From NCBI GenBank assembly GCA_949752735.1, contig OX457038.1, positions 21,060,155 to 21,124,154 on the forward strand: a stretch of DNA of 64,000 bases, in the 5' to 3' direction. Below are positions 11,949 to 24,290 of this stretch, one piece after another; positions within the stretch are counted from its first letter, which is position 1; the number at the start of each line of letters is the position of its first letter. The position numbers and the translations under genes are program-made. The notes beneath the pieces were generated by a model, which was given only the letters and a program-made list of their open reading frames with translations, did not search any database and had not been told where the DNA came from. Source of the stretch: Lumbricus terrestris (lineage: Eukaryota > Annelida > Clitellata > Crassiclitellata > Lumbricidae).

Positions 11949-12838
11949 CAGAGCCCTGCGCCGACATGAGAGTGTCGGCGGCGGCGCGCCGGTAATTTTT
12001 GGACGGCGGCGGCGGCGCGCCGACATACAAAAATCGGCGGCGGCGGCGCCCTCAAAATGTCGGCGTCGGCTGCGCAGCGCGGCGTCGTGGAATTACTGCT
12101 CCAGCGTCGCATAATTATTTAGAATGTTGTTACATAAGAAGTTAAGAACCCTATATTATCACTATAAGCGCGTTCAGCCATTATTTTGGCAATTATCTTG
12201 TCTTTAGTCAGCATTGATTAGAAACAATTAGGCCTATTCCCTGAATTAACGTTCAATTACAAAACTCTGCAAAGGCTTGATTAAGAAAAACACATGACAA
12301 CGTTTTCAAATTCAGGCCGCCAGCTTACGTAGCCTACTAATAACACTTAAAGGACTGTTTGCGCTACCTGCCTATTTTACTCTTGACCTGCCTTATGACC
12401 CGTCAGAAATTATAGAGGCCCATTTTTCTTGACGCGACCTGCTGAAATTGTATATCTGCATGCATGCAAACATGCATACATACATACACACATACATAAT
12501 AGAGGGCAGACGGTTCTGTTCCATCCTTTAAACGTTAAGCGCACCGTTCGAAAAGTCCAAACAAATAGGTAGCATCATAGGTTTCATAGCATTGATGCAA
12601 AAACGGGGTTGCCAGGAAAAATCAAAGTATTTAAGAGAAAGATTCTATTTCATTGACGCAGCAATTTTTTATGCAACAGATGAAAATGCAACGAAAAGAA
12701 ATAACCGAATCCACGTGGCATCGGCGGCGAGCCGACAAGTTTTCGGCGGCGGCGGCGTCGGCGCGCCGACTCAAACAAATCGGCGGCGGCCGCAAAGTGT
12801 CGGCGGCGGCGGCGCGGCGCGGCCGGCGCAGGGCTCTG
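11949..12838. mobile_element. hAT-type element with CGG-rich arms
   Basis: Inverted ends CAGAGCCCTGCGCCG / CGGCGCAGGGCTCTG are flanked by exact 8-bp duplications CACCATAT (11941-11948 and 12839-12846). About 150 bp at the left end and 120 bp at the right end are runs of CGGCGG/GGCGCGCC with GTCGGC motifs, while the middle is ordinary AT-rich sequence. No transposase is visible in its 890 bp. Confidence 0.88.
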
Positions 12839-13041
12839 CACCATATGCAGCCTATACGTTAGCTCTCCTGTATAGCATAGCAGCATAGACTATCTGCACT
12901 ATTTTGCAAGCACCGCTGTGAATGCTAATTGGTTCTCATTCTATGCTATTATTTACAAAAAGAAGTCAGCCAGAGTTGTTAATCAACATAGTTAAGATGA
13001 TGTCGTTCAGACCTTGTCTATGTGCAGTGTGCACACATCGG

Positions 13042-13190
13042 CTTACCAAGCATGCGGTTAAGTATTCAGCCAAGCATTCAAATAAGCATTCAACCACATC
13101 AGGCAAGCACTCAGTCATGTATTCGGCCAAGCATTCAGTCAAACATTCGGTCAAGTATTCAGAAAGGCATTCGGTCAAACACGCAGTCGT
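13042..13190. repeat. Degenerate AAGCATTCGGTCA repeat
   Basis: Short units resembling AAGCATTCAGTCA or AAGCATTCGGTCA recur about ten times with variable spacing. The frame through it is open on both strands only because the unit lacks stops. Confidence 0.75.
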
Positions 13191-13748
13191 TAAATTAAGA
13201 CGCAGTAAATATACCAGAGGTAGAAGCAAAAATAACAATTTGAACGAAGCCGTCGCAAGAAAAACAATAAAATTACAGAGAAATACTTCCGTGGAATCAT
13301 TGTGGACTCGCTTCCTCTTTTCGTGCACGTTCTACCTAGTATTGGCTTACATAATTATGGACGAAGAGAAGGAGTAGGAGGGGATCGGTAGGCTTATGTA
13401 GGAGCAGCAGCAACTGTGCCTTGCTCTTCACCGTTCGTGTGTAGTGCTGTATGAGTGAGAGGCGAACAGTCTACATCACGCGCCACCGATTATTGCGTAA
13501 TAACTACGGAGGAGGAGCAGAGAAAAATTGCTTACATCTGCTCAGTATACATAGTCTGATGATGGTGGAATGTTCGTCTCTGCCGCAGCAGCAGCAGCAG
13601 CAGCCACAGCCACTGGATGTTGGCTGAGGGTATACGAGTGGCGCCGGGTCAAAGGTCACTCGTCTCTAATGCACCCACCTCCACCGACTCCGCCTCCACC
13701 GCTGTCGGTCTCACTCCAGCGTCCATCGTCTTTCATTGCGTTCAGCAC

Positions 13749-13750
<2 letters not shown>

Positions 13751-13788
<38 letters not shown>

Positions 13789-13837
13789 GGACAGACAGAC
13801 AGACAGAGACAGAGAGATAGAGAGAACATATATATAT

Positions 13838-13880
<43 letters not shown>

Positions 13881-13888
13881 TAGAGAGA

Positions 13889-13937
<49 letters not shown>
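13751..13937. repeat. (GACA)n followed by (TA)n microsatellites
   Basis: Two GACA blocks separated by GAGA/TATA stretches, then about 45 bp of TA. Frames rich in Asp/Arg/Gln or Ser/Val/Cys come only from this composition. Confidence 0.95.
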
Positions 13938-13938
<1 letters not shown>

Positions 13939-14770
13939 AGAGAGAGTCTGCAGAAAATCAGACGAATAGAGTTGGTCGATCTTATCAAATATTTTATCAA
14001 GAATGAGCAATTTGCCTTTAAATCGGCAGCGGCGGCGGCGGCTTCATAATCTGAACGAAATCCAGACATTACGTTGTGGTTGGTTTGTGGTAAGAAGAAA
14101 AAACACACCGGTCACATGGCTAATGCGGTGATGGAATAGCAAAGGCAATCTGCATGTATAGAAAATATTCGCATGTGATATCGATGGTATTTATATATCG
14201 CTACGCATTAAATGAACCTCCTCACAACGACAATAAAATGTGGCTAATTATTTTTTCAATTAGTGGAGTCAGACATTGCTGTTGATCTCTCCGCTACAGT
14301 GCGTCCAAAATGCGTTCATCCTGCAATATTAAATAATTATGATGGTCTGGAAAATGGGCGACACAAGAAAACAGTAAAATGTATCTACAGGATATCTATA
14401 GGATATGTAGACCTACCAGGAGCGAAGTTGCACAAACTGCGAAGTCCTCCCTTCCCTGTAGCCTATACCAGACAAGCGTAGCTATGGTAGGAGATTGATA
14501 TCCGAAGAACAATGTCTTTCAAATGGCGTGGTAAGGTCAAGGTTTCAAACGAAACCATTTCTACGCTATGCCCTGCTTGAAACCGAGTTGTCCCACATAC
14601 AAGACAACAGAGGTCATTTTGATATCTTTATATTATTATTATCATGTCCTGTGTCTATATTTTTGCATATGACTGTTGCTTATAATGCACAATCATTTAC
14701 GTAATATAAGAAGGAGATGCGAACACCTATTAAATGCTTGCTGCTGAAGTGACTTCAAGCCAACCTCTGA

Positions 14771-14820
14771 GTAGGTATCTGGAAGGAGCGCTATATAAAT
14801 TCTGATTGATTGAATTTATT
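14771..14820 (+). mobile_element. LINE/SINE 3'-terminal relic
   Basis: CTCTGAGTAG...GGAGCGCTATATAAAT followed by TGATTGATTGA matches the terminal hairpin and short-repeat tail of the LINE and SINE copies elsewhere in the window. No upstream RT or tRNA-like head is recognisable, so this is only a 3' relic. Confidence 0.5.
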
Positions 14821-15116
14821 TAATTCTGTTATCTAGGTTCTCATAAAATAGATTTGTAAAACTATTATTTGGCATATTTTCACTGCAATTTCCATTCATG
14901 TGCAGTCTGCCTAACATTTACTTTTGTATTATGCACAGTAGACCTATAACCTCATTGTGCAGGCTACTTACAGTTCGCTTGTTTATAGTTTATTTCCATT
15001 TTTTAGTATTTACGGTTGTAAATCCTTTGTTTCAGTTTACTTGCTATCCATACACGTTGAATTTTGTCACTTAGAAAACACCGATCACCATCGGAATTCC
15101 ATCTGAGTTATTACGC

Positions 15117-15617
15117 GATCCTATTTAAGTAGGACGTCCATCTGTGATCCTATTTAAGTAGGACGTCCATCTGTGACCCTATTTAAGTAGGACGTCCATC
15201 TGTGATCCTATTTAAGTAGGACGTCCATCTGTGACCCTATTTAAGTAGGACGTCCATCTGTGACCCTATTTAAGTAGGACGTCCATCTGTGATCCTATTT
15301 AAGTAGGACGTCCATCTGTGACCCTATTTAAGTTGGACGTCCATCTGCGACCCCATTTAAGTAGGACGTCCATCTGTGACCCTATTTATGTAGGACGTCC
15401 ATCTGCGACCCCATTTAAGTAGGACGTCCATCTGTGACCCTATTTAAGTAGGACGTACATCTGTGAACCTATTTAAGTAGGACGTCCATCTGTGACCCTA
15501 TTTAAGTTGGACGTCCATCTGTGAACCTATTTAAGTAGGACGTCCGTCTGTAACCCTATTTGGACGTCCGTCTGTGACCCTATTTAAATAGGACGTCCCT
15601 ATGTGACCCTATTTAAC
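15117..15617. repeat. 29-bp minisatellite, about 17 copies
   Basis: Each unit begins GATCCTATTTAAGTAGG or GACCCTATTTAAGTAGG and ends GACGTCCATCTGT. Units contain the palindrome GGACGTCC and the near palindrome CCTATTTAAGTAGG. Copies toward the right end are shorter and more divergent. There is no unique sequence between copies. Confidence 0.95.
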
Positions 15618-15936
15618 GGACGATGGTCTGTTCAGGATTTGTCTGTTCCATCGCAGTCAGTCGTGCACAACCTGTAGGATTCAATTTGTTAAAACATCTG
15701 GGATTAATTAAAAACAATTGTTTGATTTGAAAGAACTCATCCGTAGCAACGTATATAAGGCTACTTTTAATGTCAGAGTGTAAAAACCTGGAAACTGATT
15801 TCTTAAGTAGCCTACAAAATCATGTAGGCTAAGTATTTTCCTGGAAAGCTTTAGGAGGATATTAGATTAACCTAGAGAGAACAAAGCACACTGTCAGATA
15901 TCTAGAATTTGGATGGACAGCTTATATAATATATAG

Positions 15937-16095
15937 TTAGGATAATTCATATTGAATGCATAAATAGGATAATTCATATTGAATGCACAGTTAGGATAAT
16001 TCATATTGAATGCATATTTAGGATACTTCATATTGAATGCATATTTAGGATAATTCATATTGAATGTATAGTCAGGACAATTCGTATTGAATGCA
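15937..16095. repeat. ~27-bp tandem repeat, six copies
   Basis: Units are variants of TTAGGATAATTCATATTGAA followed by TGCATA and one or two spacer bases. The array starts about 320 bp after the 29-bp minisatellite and is unrelated to it. Confidence 0.9.
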
Positions 16096-16639
16096 TAAAC
16101 AGTTAAAGATTCGGGTTATGTGAAGATTTCTCTTCATTAGGGTAGAAATGTCTATTGTAGGTCTACGCATAATCTGACGCATTATATCGATTGTGCCATC
16201 TGGGCAACTTACTATTCACGCCCAAATTGAAATGTTTGCGCAAAATCCTAATAACTGAGCAATTATAATTTAAAACGGCACAAATAAGCAAAACAAATCA
16301 AGCAAGTAGGCTGCCTTTTGTATGTAAACGCAGGGTGAGAACTGTCGGGGGGAGTGGGGTTCAACCCCTCAGTCCTTCTTAGGGCGCCATAGTAAAGTCC
16401 TTATTGCCGACCCAAATTCAACATAAATCAATGGCCGACCACCTCAGTTATTTTTTGACAATTCTCATATACTGGGTAAACGACCTGTCAGAAATTCCTT
16501 TGGGCAACATCATTTAACGGTTGGTGACGTGACAAAGTGAGATACATGGAGGTGCAGCGGCAGTTGTCCGTCTGCTATTACCAAACATAGATGAAAACAG
16601 ACCCATGGATTTATGGCACTCATTCCGAGTTGGTGGCAT

Positions 16640-16965
16640 AATTAGAGTCCAGAATGAAAACGAATATTGCACCTGCAAAGAGGAAGACTTAACAGGAAAT
16701 CAGATATGGTAGGAACCATAATGGAAAGGAAGCTGAAACTATTCGGACACATCCAAAGAATGAGCGACGATGGAAAGATAAAGAGTATGGTGACGGGAAT
16801 CATGGAGGGATCGGGGAGAAGGGGAAGACTATGCAGAGACATAGAAGAGTGATGCGGGGTGAATACGCAGAAACTGACACACCGAGCGCAAGACAGGGAA
16901 TCATGGAAGAAAGTAGTCAAATGCTCAATGGACACTTACGAGCTTTCAGACCACGGATCATGTAG
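16640..16965 (+). mobile_element. Non-LTR retrotransposon RT C-terminal fragment
   Basis: One frame from 16667 reads SDMVGTIMERKLKLFGHIQR, then MSDDGKIKSMVTGIMEGSGR, RRGRLCRDIEE, a TGA stop, and CGVNTQKLTHRAQDRESWKK in the same frame. The order FGHI-RM-D-K-K, RRGR, (W)CG, DR-WK is typical of the C terminus of 'endonuclease-reverse transcriptase' LINEs. The stop replaces what is usually a Trp codon. A (GAA)n tract follows directly and may be the expanded tail. It is a 5'-truncated, dead copy. Confidence 0.65.
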
Positions 16966-17092
16966 AAGAAGACGAAGAAGAAGAAGAAGAAGAAGAAGAA
17001 GAAGAAGAAGAAGAAGAAGAAGAAGAAGAAGAAGAAGAAGAAGACAAAGAAGAAGAAGAAGAAGAAGAAGAAGAAGAAGAAGAAGAAGAAAT
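16966..17092. repeat. (GAA)n microsatellite
   Basis: About 125 bp of GAA with two GAC interruptions. It follows directly on the LINE RT fragment at 16640-16965 and may be its expanded tail. Confidence 0.95.
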
Positions 17093-17161
17093 AATATCGA
17101 CAAGCCTTCACAGTATACGGGCCGAACTGGATAATAGCCTATTGTTTTTGTTGCTCTAACC

Positions 17162-18335
17162 CAGTGCTGTCCAACCTTTTTGGTACCGCGGGCCGCAAAA
17201 GCAAGATTCTTGAAGCCGAGGGCCGCAACAGATACTCAAAAGCAGTGACTAAAATTTATTGATAATATATAATATTAGCATTGAAACGAGTATTAAAATT
17301 TGATATGGAATGATAATAATCTATCAATCTATCTATTTAGGGCCTACATATGAAATTTATTTACCGCCATAACCGCCGGTTCAAGATCCTGATCAGAGAT
17401 GCTCCTGACCCAGGGATGGCCGAAGAGAAATGTCTTAAGCAGTTGATGGAAGAGTTGGAGAAGTTCCACAGGAATAATAATAATAATAATGAATAATAGC
17501 TAGCATGTGAACTACACAAACCACGATTGTCATGCTTCACAATACATGTAGTTGAGCAACAAAATGTGCAAGGATGACGTTTATCCCAGCCTTGCACTCA
17601 GTTTCATCACCCATACAGTTTAGCCAGCTCAGCTCTTCATTACATCGAGCAGTCAATTTTTAGGTTAAGATCCACTTTGTGAGTGGGGCGAATTTCCATT
17701 CTCCTGCTCTAGCTTTGATAAAAATTCGTCGAAGCTACAATCCCCGTCTAAAGAGTAGCACTCATAGTCATCGATACGTCGGACCGGAAAGTGCAAAGAC
17801 ATCGCCATTCGGTCGGCCCTTGTGGCTCTATTCGATTGTTTATGTCTAATTCTTAGAACTATGACTCGATTATCTCTCGAAAGAACGGTCGCAGTCATTT
17901 GCAGACGTGCTGTGACTCTGTAGCCGACACATACCAGGGACTGACTAGAAGTGAACGGTTTGTGAGAGTTTGCGAGGTCCGTTTACGGGTCGTGAGCTTG
18001 TAGACATCGGACCCAGGTCGTCACATAATTATCTCCGTCACCTTACAGTAATAAGAGTTGTAAAAACCAGAAGTCGTGTGTCAATCTCCAGATAGACTAC
18101 GGGAACCTAACCCCAGGAAAAGAAAGAAGAAATTTAGTTTTTGGATTGGCCCTTCTGATAGCATTGCAGATCGGCAACTGTCACAACTATAACAAAATAA
18201 ACGCTCAAGTCGACCAATGACTTTATCCTTTACTTCATTTTACACGAAGTGCAAAATCTAGTGAGCCCCTGCGGGCCACTTGAAATCACCTCGCGGGCCG
18301 CATGCGGCCCGCGGGCCGCACGTTGGACAGCACTG
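17162..18335 (+). mobile_element. hAT-type element, family 1 copy 2
   Basis: It has the same ends as 40328-41650 (CAGTGCTGTCCAAC / GTTGGACAGCACTG) and exact 8-bp duplications CTCTAACC at 17154-17161 and 18336-18343. At 1,174 bp it is more diverged and partly deleted relative to the other two copies. One minus-strand frame (17898-17665) stays open here where the others have stops, but I cannot assign it to a protein family. Confidence 0.88.
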
Positions 18336-18506
18336 CTCTAACCTAAGTTAAGAACATTCAGAAGCAGCCTACAATGCTGTCTATCTCCTCTGTTCTTCGT
18401 CTTGTTCTCTCCGATTGCCCTATCTTCGTTTAAATCTAATTCTAATCACTAATCCAGTGGAATAAATGCGATATATAGATTGCCATAATTATTATCATTG
18501 GGAATG

Positions 18507-19381
18507 AGTGACAGGACAATTCGGAGCCGGACAATTCAGACTCGGACAATTCAGACTCGGACAATTCAGTCTCGGACAATTCAGACTCGGACAATTCAGA
18601 CTCGGACAATTCGGAGTGCATATAAAAATCTTGCGCTCCTAAGAGACGCTTACGGCGATCAACTTTTAAATGTTGCCTGATCTTCTAACATTAATTCAAT
18701 ATCTGAAAATTAGAAACCGAAATTAATAGTTATTTGCAGAAAATTATCAACTTATAGGCATCTAATTTAGATCGCTGTAATTTTCATACCTATAGACTAT
18801 ATATATATAGACTATAGTATCTAAGCTCATAGTTTTTATACCTACTAGTCAGGCATCAGATTATAATTAGTTTAGACAGTAATACACATTGTGGGTGACG
18901 GAGATGGGTAGACGAGGTTTTTTTAAAAACAAAATGTGCAGCTGTAAATGAATTTGTGCAGTTGCAAAGGCAGTTTGTGCAGTGAAGATCATTAGAAAAA
19001 GGTAATTGCTGCACCACGGAAGAACGAAATGAAACGAAGGGCCTGTGCAGCGAAAAAAGATCATCAGGTTTTGTTCGCGACTTTGCGACATATCTGGGAA
19101 AAGTTTCTGACAACAAACGACTAAAAAGGGTCATCAGATTTTTTCGCCGCCGAGATGCAATATTTCTGGGAAAACTCGGGAAAAATTTCCGACAAATGAC
19201 ACAGTCGCCCTAGTTAGAAAAACTTCCTGGCTGTGCAGTTTAAAATATTTCTTTAAACGCCCTGAGGTAGGCTAGGAAAATCTGTCCTAAAAGTGGAATT
19301 TTGGCTGCTAAGAATTGTTCGGTTCCGAGTTGTCCGCTCCATATTATCCGTCTCCGCCGGCTCCGAATCGTCCAGGGACCC
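18507..19381. mobile_element. Element G: element with CGGACAATTC repeat arms
   Basis: The left arm (18511-18615) is a tandem array of CGGACAATTCAGACT-type units, seven in a row. The right arm (19310-19375) holds the inverted, more degenerate units GAATTGTTCGGTTCCGAG, TTGTCCGCTCC and GGCTCCGAATCGTCC. The 6-bp GGAATG occurs just outside both (18501-18506 and 19382-19387), a possible target duplication. The middle has no recognised coding. The layout resembles element F. Confidence 0.6.
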
Positions 19382-20370
19382 GGAATGTTACCACGAAATC
19401 CATTCAGCACAGTTTCAGATCATCTTCGTCCATTGCACATTCGTCTGCGTCTTTCTTCCAAGTCGAACTTCCATCCGCCGTCTGTAATAATATTATGTTC
19501 TGCCCACACTTCCTTAACTTTCAACAGACTGACGCTTTGAACGATTCTAAGTCTTCTATAGACATTTGTTTTCCACTTAGCCTGTGTCTTTGTACTGTGT
19601 TGCCATTCTCCATGTCAGGTATTAATTCACTCTCCTTTTAGATCTTATGAAACGCATCTGTAATAGCCTCCAATCGGTCTCTAGGCCTATGGGTTATTTA
19701 CAGTTCTTTGTTGTATTTGGTCGCCGGTAGATTGCTACACTTGTTCTATTGTTACACTTGTTCTATTGTTACACTTGTTCTATCTGTTGGCTTTATCTTT
19801 ATTACTCGTCGACCTTCTTATTCGAGTTAAGTTCATCCGCTTACTTTTCTTAGCTCCACGCGTCCGTTTTCATATCCAATTCTTCTTGTGACTTTGTCGA
19901 AATTTTCGCTATTCTCATCATTTCTGTCGGTGTCACAGAATATTCTATCCCCACCCCTTAGAGCAATCCGGGGCGATGGAATATACCGGAGATAGAGTAT
20001 CCGGGGCATGAACCATTCTATCCCAGTTATTAGAATATGCGTGAACTTTTAATTGAAAAATTATGTTGTAGGCCTAACCAAAATTTAAAGAGACAAATTG
20101 TTTTAGGTGTCCTATGTTCAGAGCAAGGCAACTTGTATTTAGTTAGTGACTCTACGTGTTCTGAAGTGTTTTAAATGTTCTAAGTGCTCCAAAACAAACA
20201 AAGAAAAGTATCTAGTAGGAATAAGCATAGGGCCTACCTGTTAGTGTTACTGTTAAAAAAACAAATGAAAGTTAGCCTAATTTGCAAAAATAAACACACG
20301 CGGAAGTGGCTTTTTTCAACTTCTCTTCAGATTGGGGATAAATTAATACAGGGGCTACTCTATTTTCATG

Positions 20371-20407
20371 CCAAGCTGCGTCTGCTGGTGTGGCAGACGC
20401 AGCTTGG
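20371..20407. repeat. Perfect 15-bp GC-rich hairpin
   Basis: CCAAGCTGCGTCTGC (20371-20385), a 7-nt loop TGGTGTG, and the exact complement (20393-20407). The related TGGCAGACGCGTG recurs at about 20530. Confidence 0.9.
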
Positions 20408-23400
20408 TCACCTGCAGCACTTAGAACCACCATAAATCTGACTTAAATCTTCCATGAATCACTTGCCTCTCCAATGTCCCCGCAATCAGCATATGTATTA
20501 AGATGTTGTAAATATGATTAATGTCTAGTGGCAGACGCGTGATTTGCTACCGTCTAGCGATTTATCTCGAGTTGTCTCTGTTTATTCTAACAACGTCTGA
20601 ATCGTAATTGTAATCTCCATACTTCTAGAGCGCTACTCGAAAGCCAAACGCAGGGAACCAGCTTATTTACGAGCGCTGCGTTGAGTCAAAGGCCCAAGGG
20701 TTGTCCGCAAGAGTGGTCCAAAGGAGATCCGCTTGCAAGAGAATAAGAGGGGGCGGAGCAGCTACTACGGCGGTTGTCGTCTGGGTCGCGAGGATTGAAA
20801 GGTGGATGATCAGATGAGACAAGGTACGAGTTCTTGAAGAGGTGTAAGCTCAATATCGAATTGATCCTATACTCCTTCCAATTCTCGACTTAAATGACGC
20901 CCACCTTAACGTTTACGCTGCCTCTTTGGCCCTCCGGAAACCGAACTCGGACCTTATTCGGATGACTCTTCGGACAACCCTCTGAACCGACGCAGCACTC
21001 GTGAATACGCTGGACTCCTAGTCATGTTGTTTGTGAAGTTGCATTCGATAATGTTATAAGCTTTGTAGCAGCTGACCAATATTCTGATCAGAGCATTCGC
21101 CTCATCCCTGGTTTGAAGTTCCTTATCAGTTTAATGCTCTGTATGTCTCTATTGTGGCGACCAAGATTGTCAGTGTGGGACTCCTCCAATTAGGCCAAAC
21201 GTTGGCCAACATCTTTATCCATCAGTCTTTAGGTATCAGCCTAAGCGGCAGATCTTGAATGTTTTGCTCAATCTTTAGATTGCAATATTATAATAAATAA
21301 ATGCAGGCATCAAACTTTATTTCAGATTAGACTTACGACACCTATAGAAAAACTATCAACTGATGACATAATTAAATTAGGTCGTCAATTTTATGTCTTC
21401 AACTTTAAAATTTCCATCCCAAATCTGGCGCAGTCATCTCCACTCAGACTTAGTTGCTCATTGGGTGCACCAAAATAAAATCATTACCCGATTGTGTTAT
21501 ACAGGTGCCTCAATATGTGGTAATTTCCTTTATATGTACATAGCCTCCCTAGGGATTAATTCAGGTGTTTATAAATCACGTTAAGTTTAAATGTCGTAAC
21601 AGACTTGCAGCAGACAACGTTTGAAAGGTGTTAGAACTCGGGGTTTACGATTACGATGAAGACTGAACTTCTGAAGACAGCGCATGGTTAGGGTCTTCCG
21701 TCTACTTATCAAACCTGTTCCATACCTGTCTGTCCTTCTGTTTGTCTGTCTGTTTGTCTCTCTGTCAATATTGATGTCATGAAACTCAATTGGTTTGCTG
21801 TGGCTTCAGTTTTAAGTAATTTATCTAAAACACGGCGCTACAGAAGCCTCAGAATCAGAGCATAATAATAATAATACATGAGAGCATGCACTGTACCGCG
21901 ACTTACTTTTCTGATGTCGTTTCTTCTTGCAGCGGAATCGTCAGAGCAGATGACGCTGAAGATTAACTCTCAATCCATTTGATCACATCGCCCGCTCAGC
22001 CGAGTTCTGCCTCAGCAGAAACACACTCTACGTCGAATGTCTAAAACTCAAGATGCTCCATAATCATTGTCTGGAGTTTCCGGCAGATGCGAGTTTTATT
22101 CTCAGCGATCTCCCTTTAAATCCGATTCTAATTCATGGAACTGCACTGACGATAGCAACAACAATGATGATAGCAACAACAACAACAACAACGACGACAA
22201 AGAGCACGATGTTCAAGTGGCAAACCAGTGAAATCCGTTTGGCTTAATTCTCTCTAACAAGTCAGTCCACTGTTGCTCTGCGCATGCGCTAACTGAACAA
22301 CGGCGTCTGACTGTCTGCTGAGGGCGCTCATCTAGTGCGCATGTGCGTGCGCATGTGCGTGCGTGTGGGTGAGAGGCAGTTGCAGCATCGCTTCCCGCCT
22401 CCCAATAATTCCCTCTCTTCTTACTCTGCCAACCGCAGAATGATATGGACAGAGACAACCAGCAAGACAGTGAGAGAGACAGACAGAGGACAGAAGAGAG
22501 AAACCAGTGATGGACAGGAGCAGACGTATATTATATCGCATGCATATGAAATATGTGTGAAGCACATGCAGCTCACAGCAGGTAGACCTATACGAACGAC
22601 GATGCACGAAGACTTTTATGTCTGCATTATTATAAGAGAACCAGCAACAGGTGTTAGTTAGTCTGTGTGTTAACATACTTTCTCAATCAGTGTCCTGCAT
22701 GGATTGGCGATCGGATACAAGTAGCCATTCTGCAGCAGGTGACTGCAGATATTGTATAGACATCCGATCGAAACTGTTCGCGATGTCCATCGTCGGTTGT
22801 GCATGATCTCTTGTCGATTGTCGTCGTTGCATTCACTCAATTCTCTGGCATGCATAATAATGTGTATCCATCCATGCAGTGGTTTGTTCAAACGCTACAT
22901 GCATGTCTCACAACATGTTCTTCGTCTCACTTGCATTCTCTTATGACCTCATCTAATTGTCCTTCGCTATACGTACATGTACTCACACCGTGCATGGATG
23001 AGGGCTTGCATGGAACTTTCTGCTTATGCAGTTGCGGTTTATTGTTTATTGATGTTTATTGTGCTCCTTTGCATCTTTTCCCTTGGCGTTTGAAACCTGT
23101 CCTGTTCAATCATGACTGTTGATTGACAGCCTGACAGGTCGGATGATGAGCAATTCACAGCTAATATTGCAACTGCATTAATAAGTAAATACGAAACTAA
23201 GTATATATATATATTCTATAATTATTACCTAATTGCTAATCGCACATTGGTGTACATGCATGATTATAATCAGCAGAGTCTAAAAACATTATAGCATTGT
23301 AAAAATGAATGATCGATGCATCAGTCAGACGCCGGGTTAAGCGAAATCAATGTTGGACGGACTGAACTCTCTATTGCAGTAGTAGACCATGCGATAGCCG

Positions 23401-24256
23401 GTGTATACACAATGCTTTAGCAGTCTAGCTATTGGTGAGAGCTGTTGGAACGCCAAAGTTGCAATGAGCTGCGAATTTTCTGTCCACATGATTCATCGAA
23501 CATTGAAAAAGTCCTTACTAGCCAGCAGCCAGTTATAATTATGCGGATATATAGAAAACTATTGCATTTTAGTAAAAATGTTGAAACTGAGGTAAAGTTG
23601 CACTAAGGTTGTAGGTTCTAAAGGTAACAGTGATTGAGTTATTCGGAGGAGATATTAAACGTAGATCTGATAGACATAAAGACGGACAGAAATGAATACA
23701 GAAAGAGACAGAGGAACATTCCTATTCTGTCTGTCAATGCGTCTGCTCTCGTCTGTCTTCTGCATTATTTATATAATTGCAGCAGAGTTGATTGGAAGTC
23801 TAAAGTACATAACATATTATTTCCACCGATGCCACTCTCAATCGAAGTAACAAATTGATGTTGTATAATTTGTGCATATTATAATGTCGCAAGAGATATC
23901 GTCTGTGCGGCTGTTTGGTGGGCGGCGGTGGCTTAAGTCTCTTCGGTCTGACGATTGGTCGGTCGGTCGGTCGGTCGGTCGGTCGGTTGGTCGGTGGTTC
24001 TTGTTGACACGTCGTGTTGTTATTTGGCGGAATTCGTGTTTGGCAGCCGGTCAATTGTAAAACGTGGACGATGAAAGAGAGAGATGCGGTCGAGTTTTAA
24101 TCTAGCAAGTCCCACGAGACTCTGAAACGAATTCGACATTTGGTGTATACTCTTGTTTGCTCATCCACCCACCCACCCTCCTCTGCTTCTGTGGGTCTGG
24201 CTGAAGTCAGGCAATTGCACTGAACAGAAGATATCTGATGCGCATGTCAGTGCGTG

Positions 24257-24290
24257 CATGTACAATTGTACAATTGTACAATTGTACATG
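24257..24290. repeat. 34-bp perfect palindrome made of ACAATTGT units
   Basis: CATGTACAATTGTAC...GTACATG reads the same on both strands. It is three palindromic GTACAATTGTAC units in tandem, so it is both a tandem repeat and a palindrome. Confidence 0.85.

Noticed and set aside
15117..15617. CRISPR-like array of 29-bp repeats
   Set aside because: There are no spacers; units are directly contiguous, and this is an animal genome.
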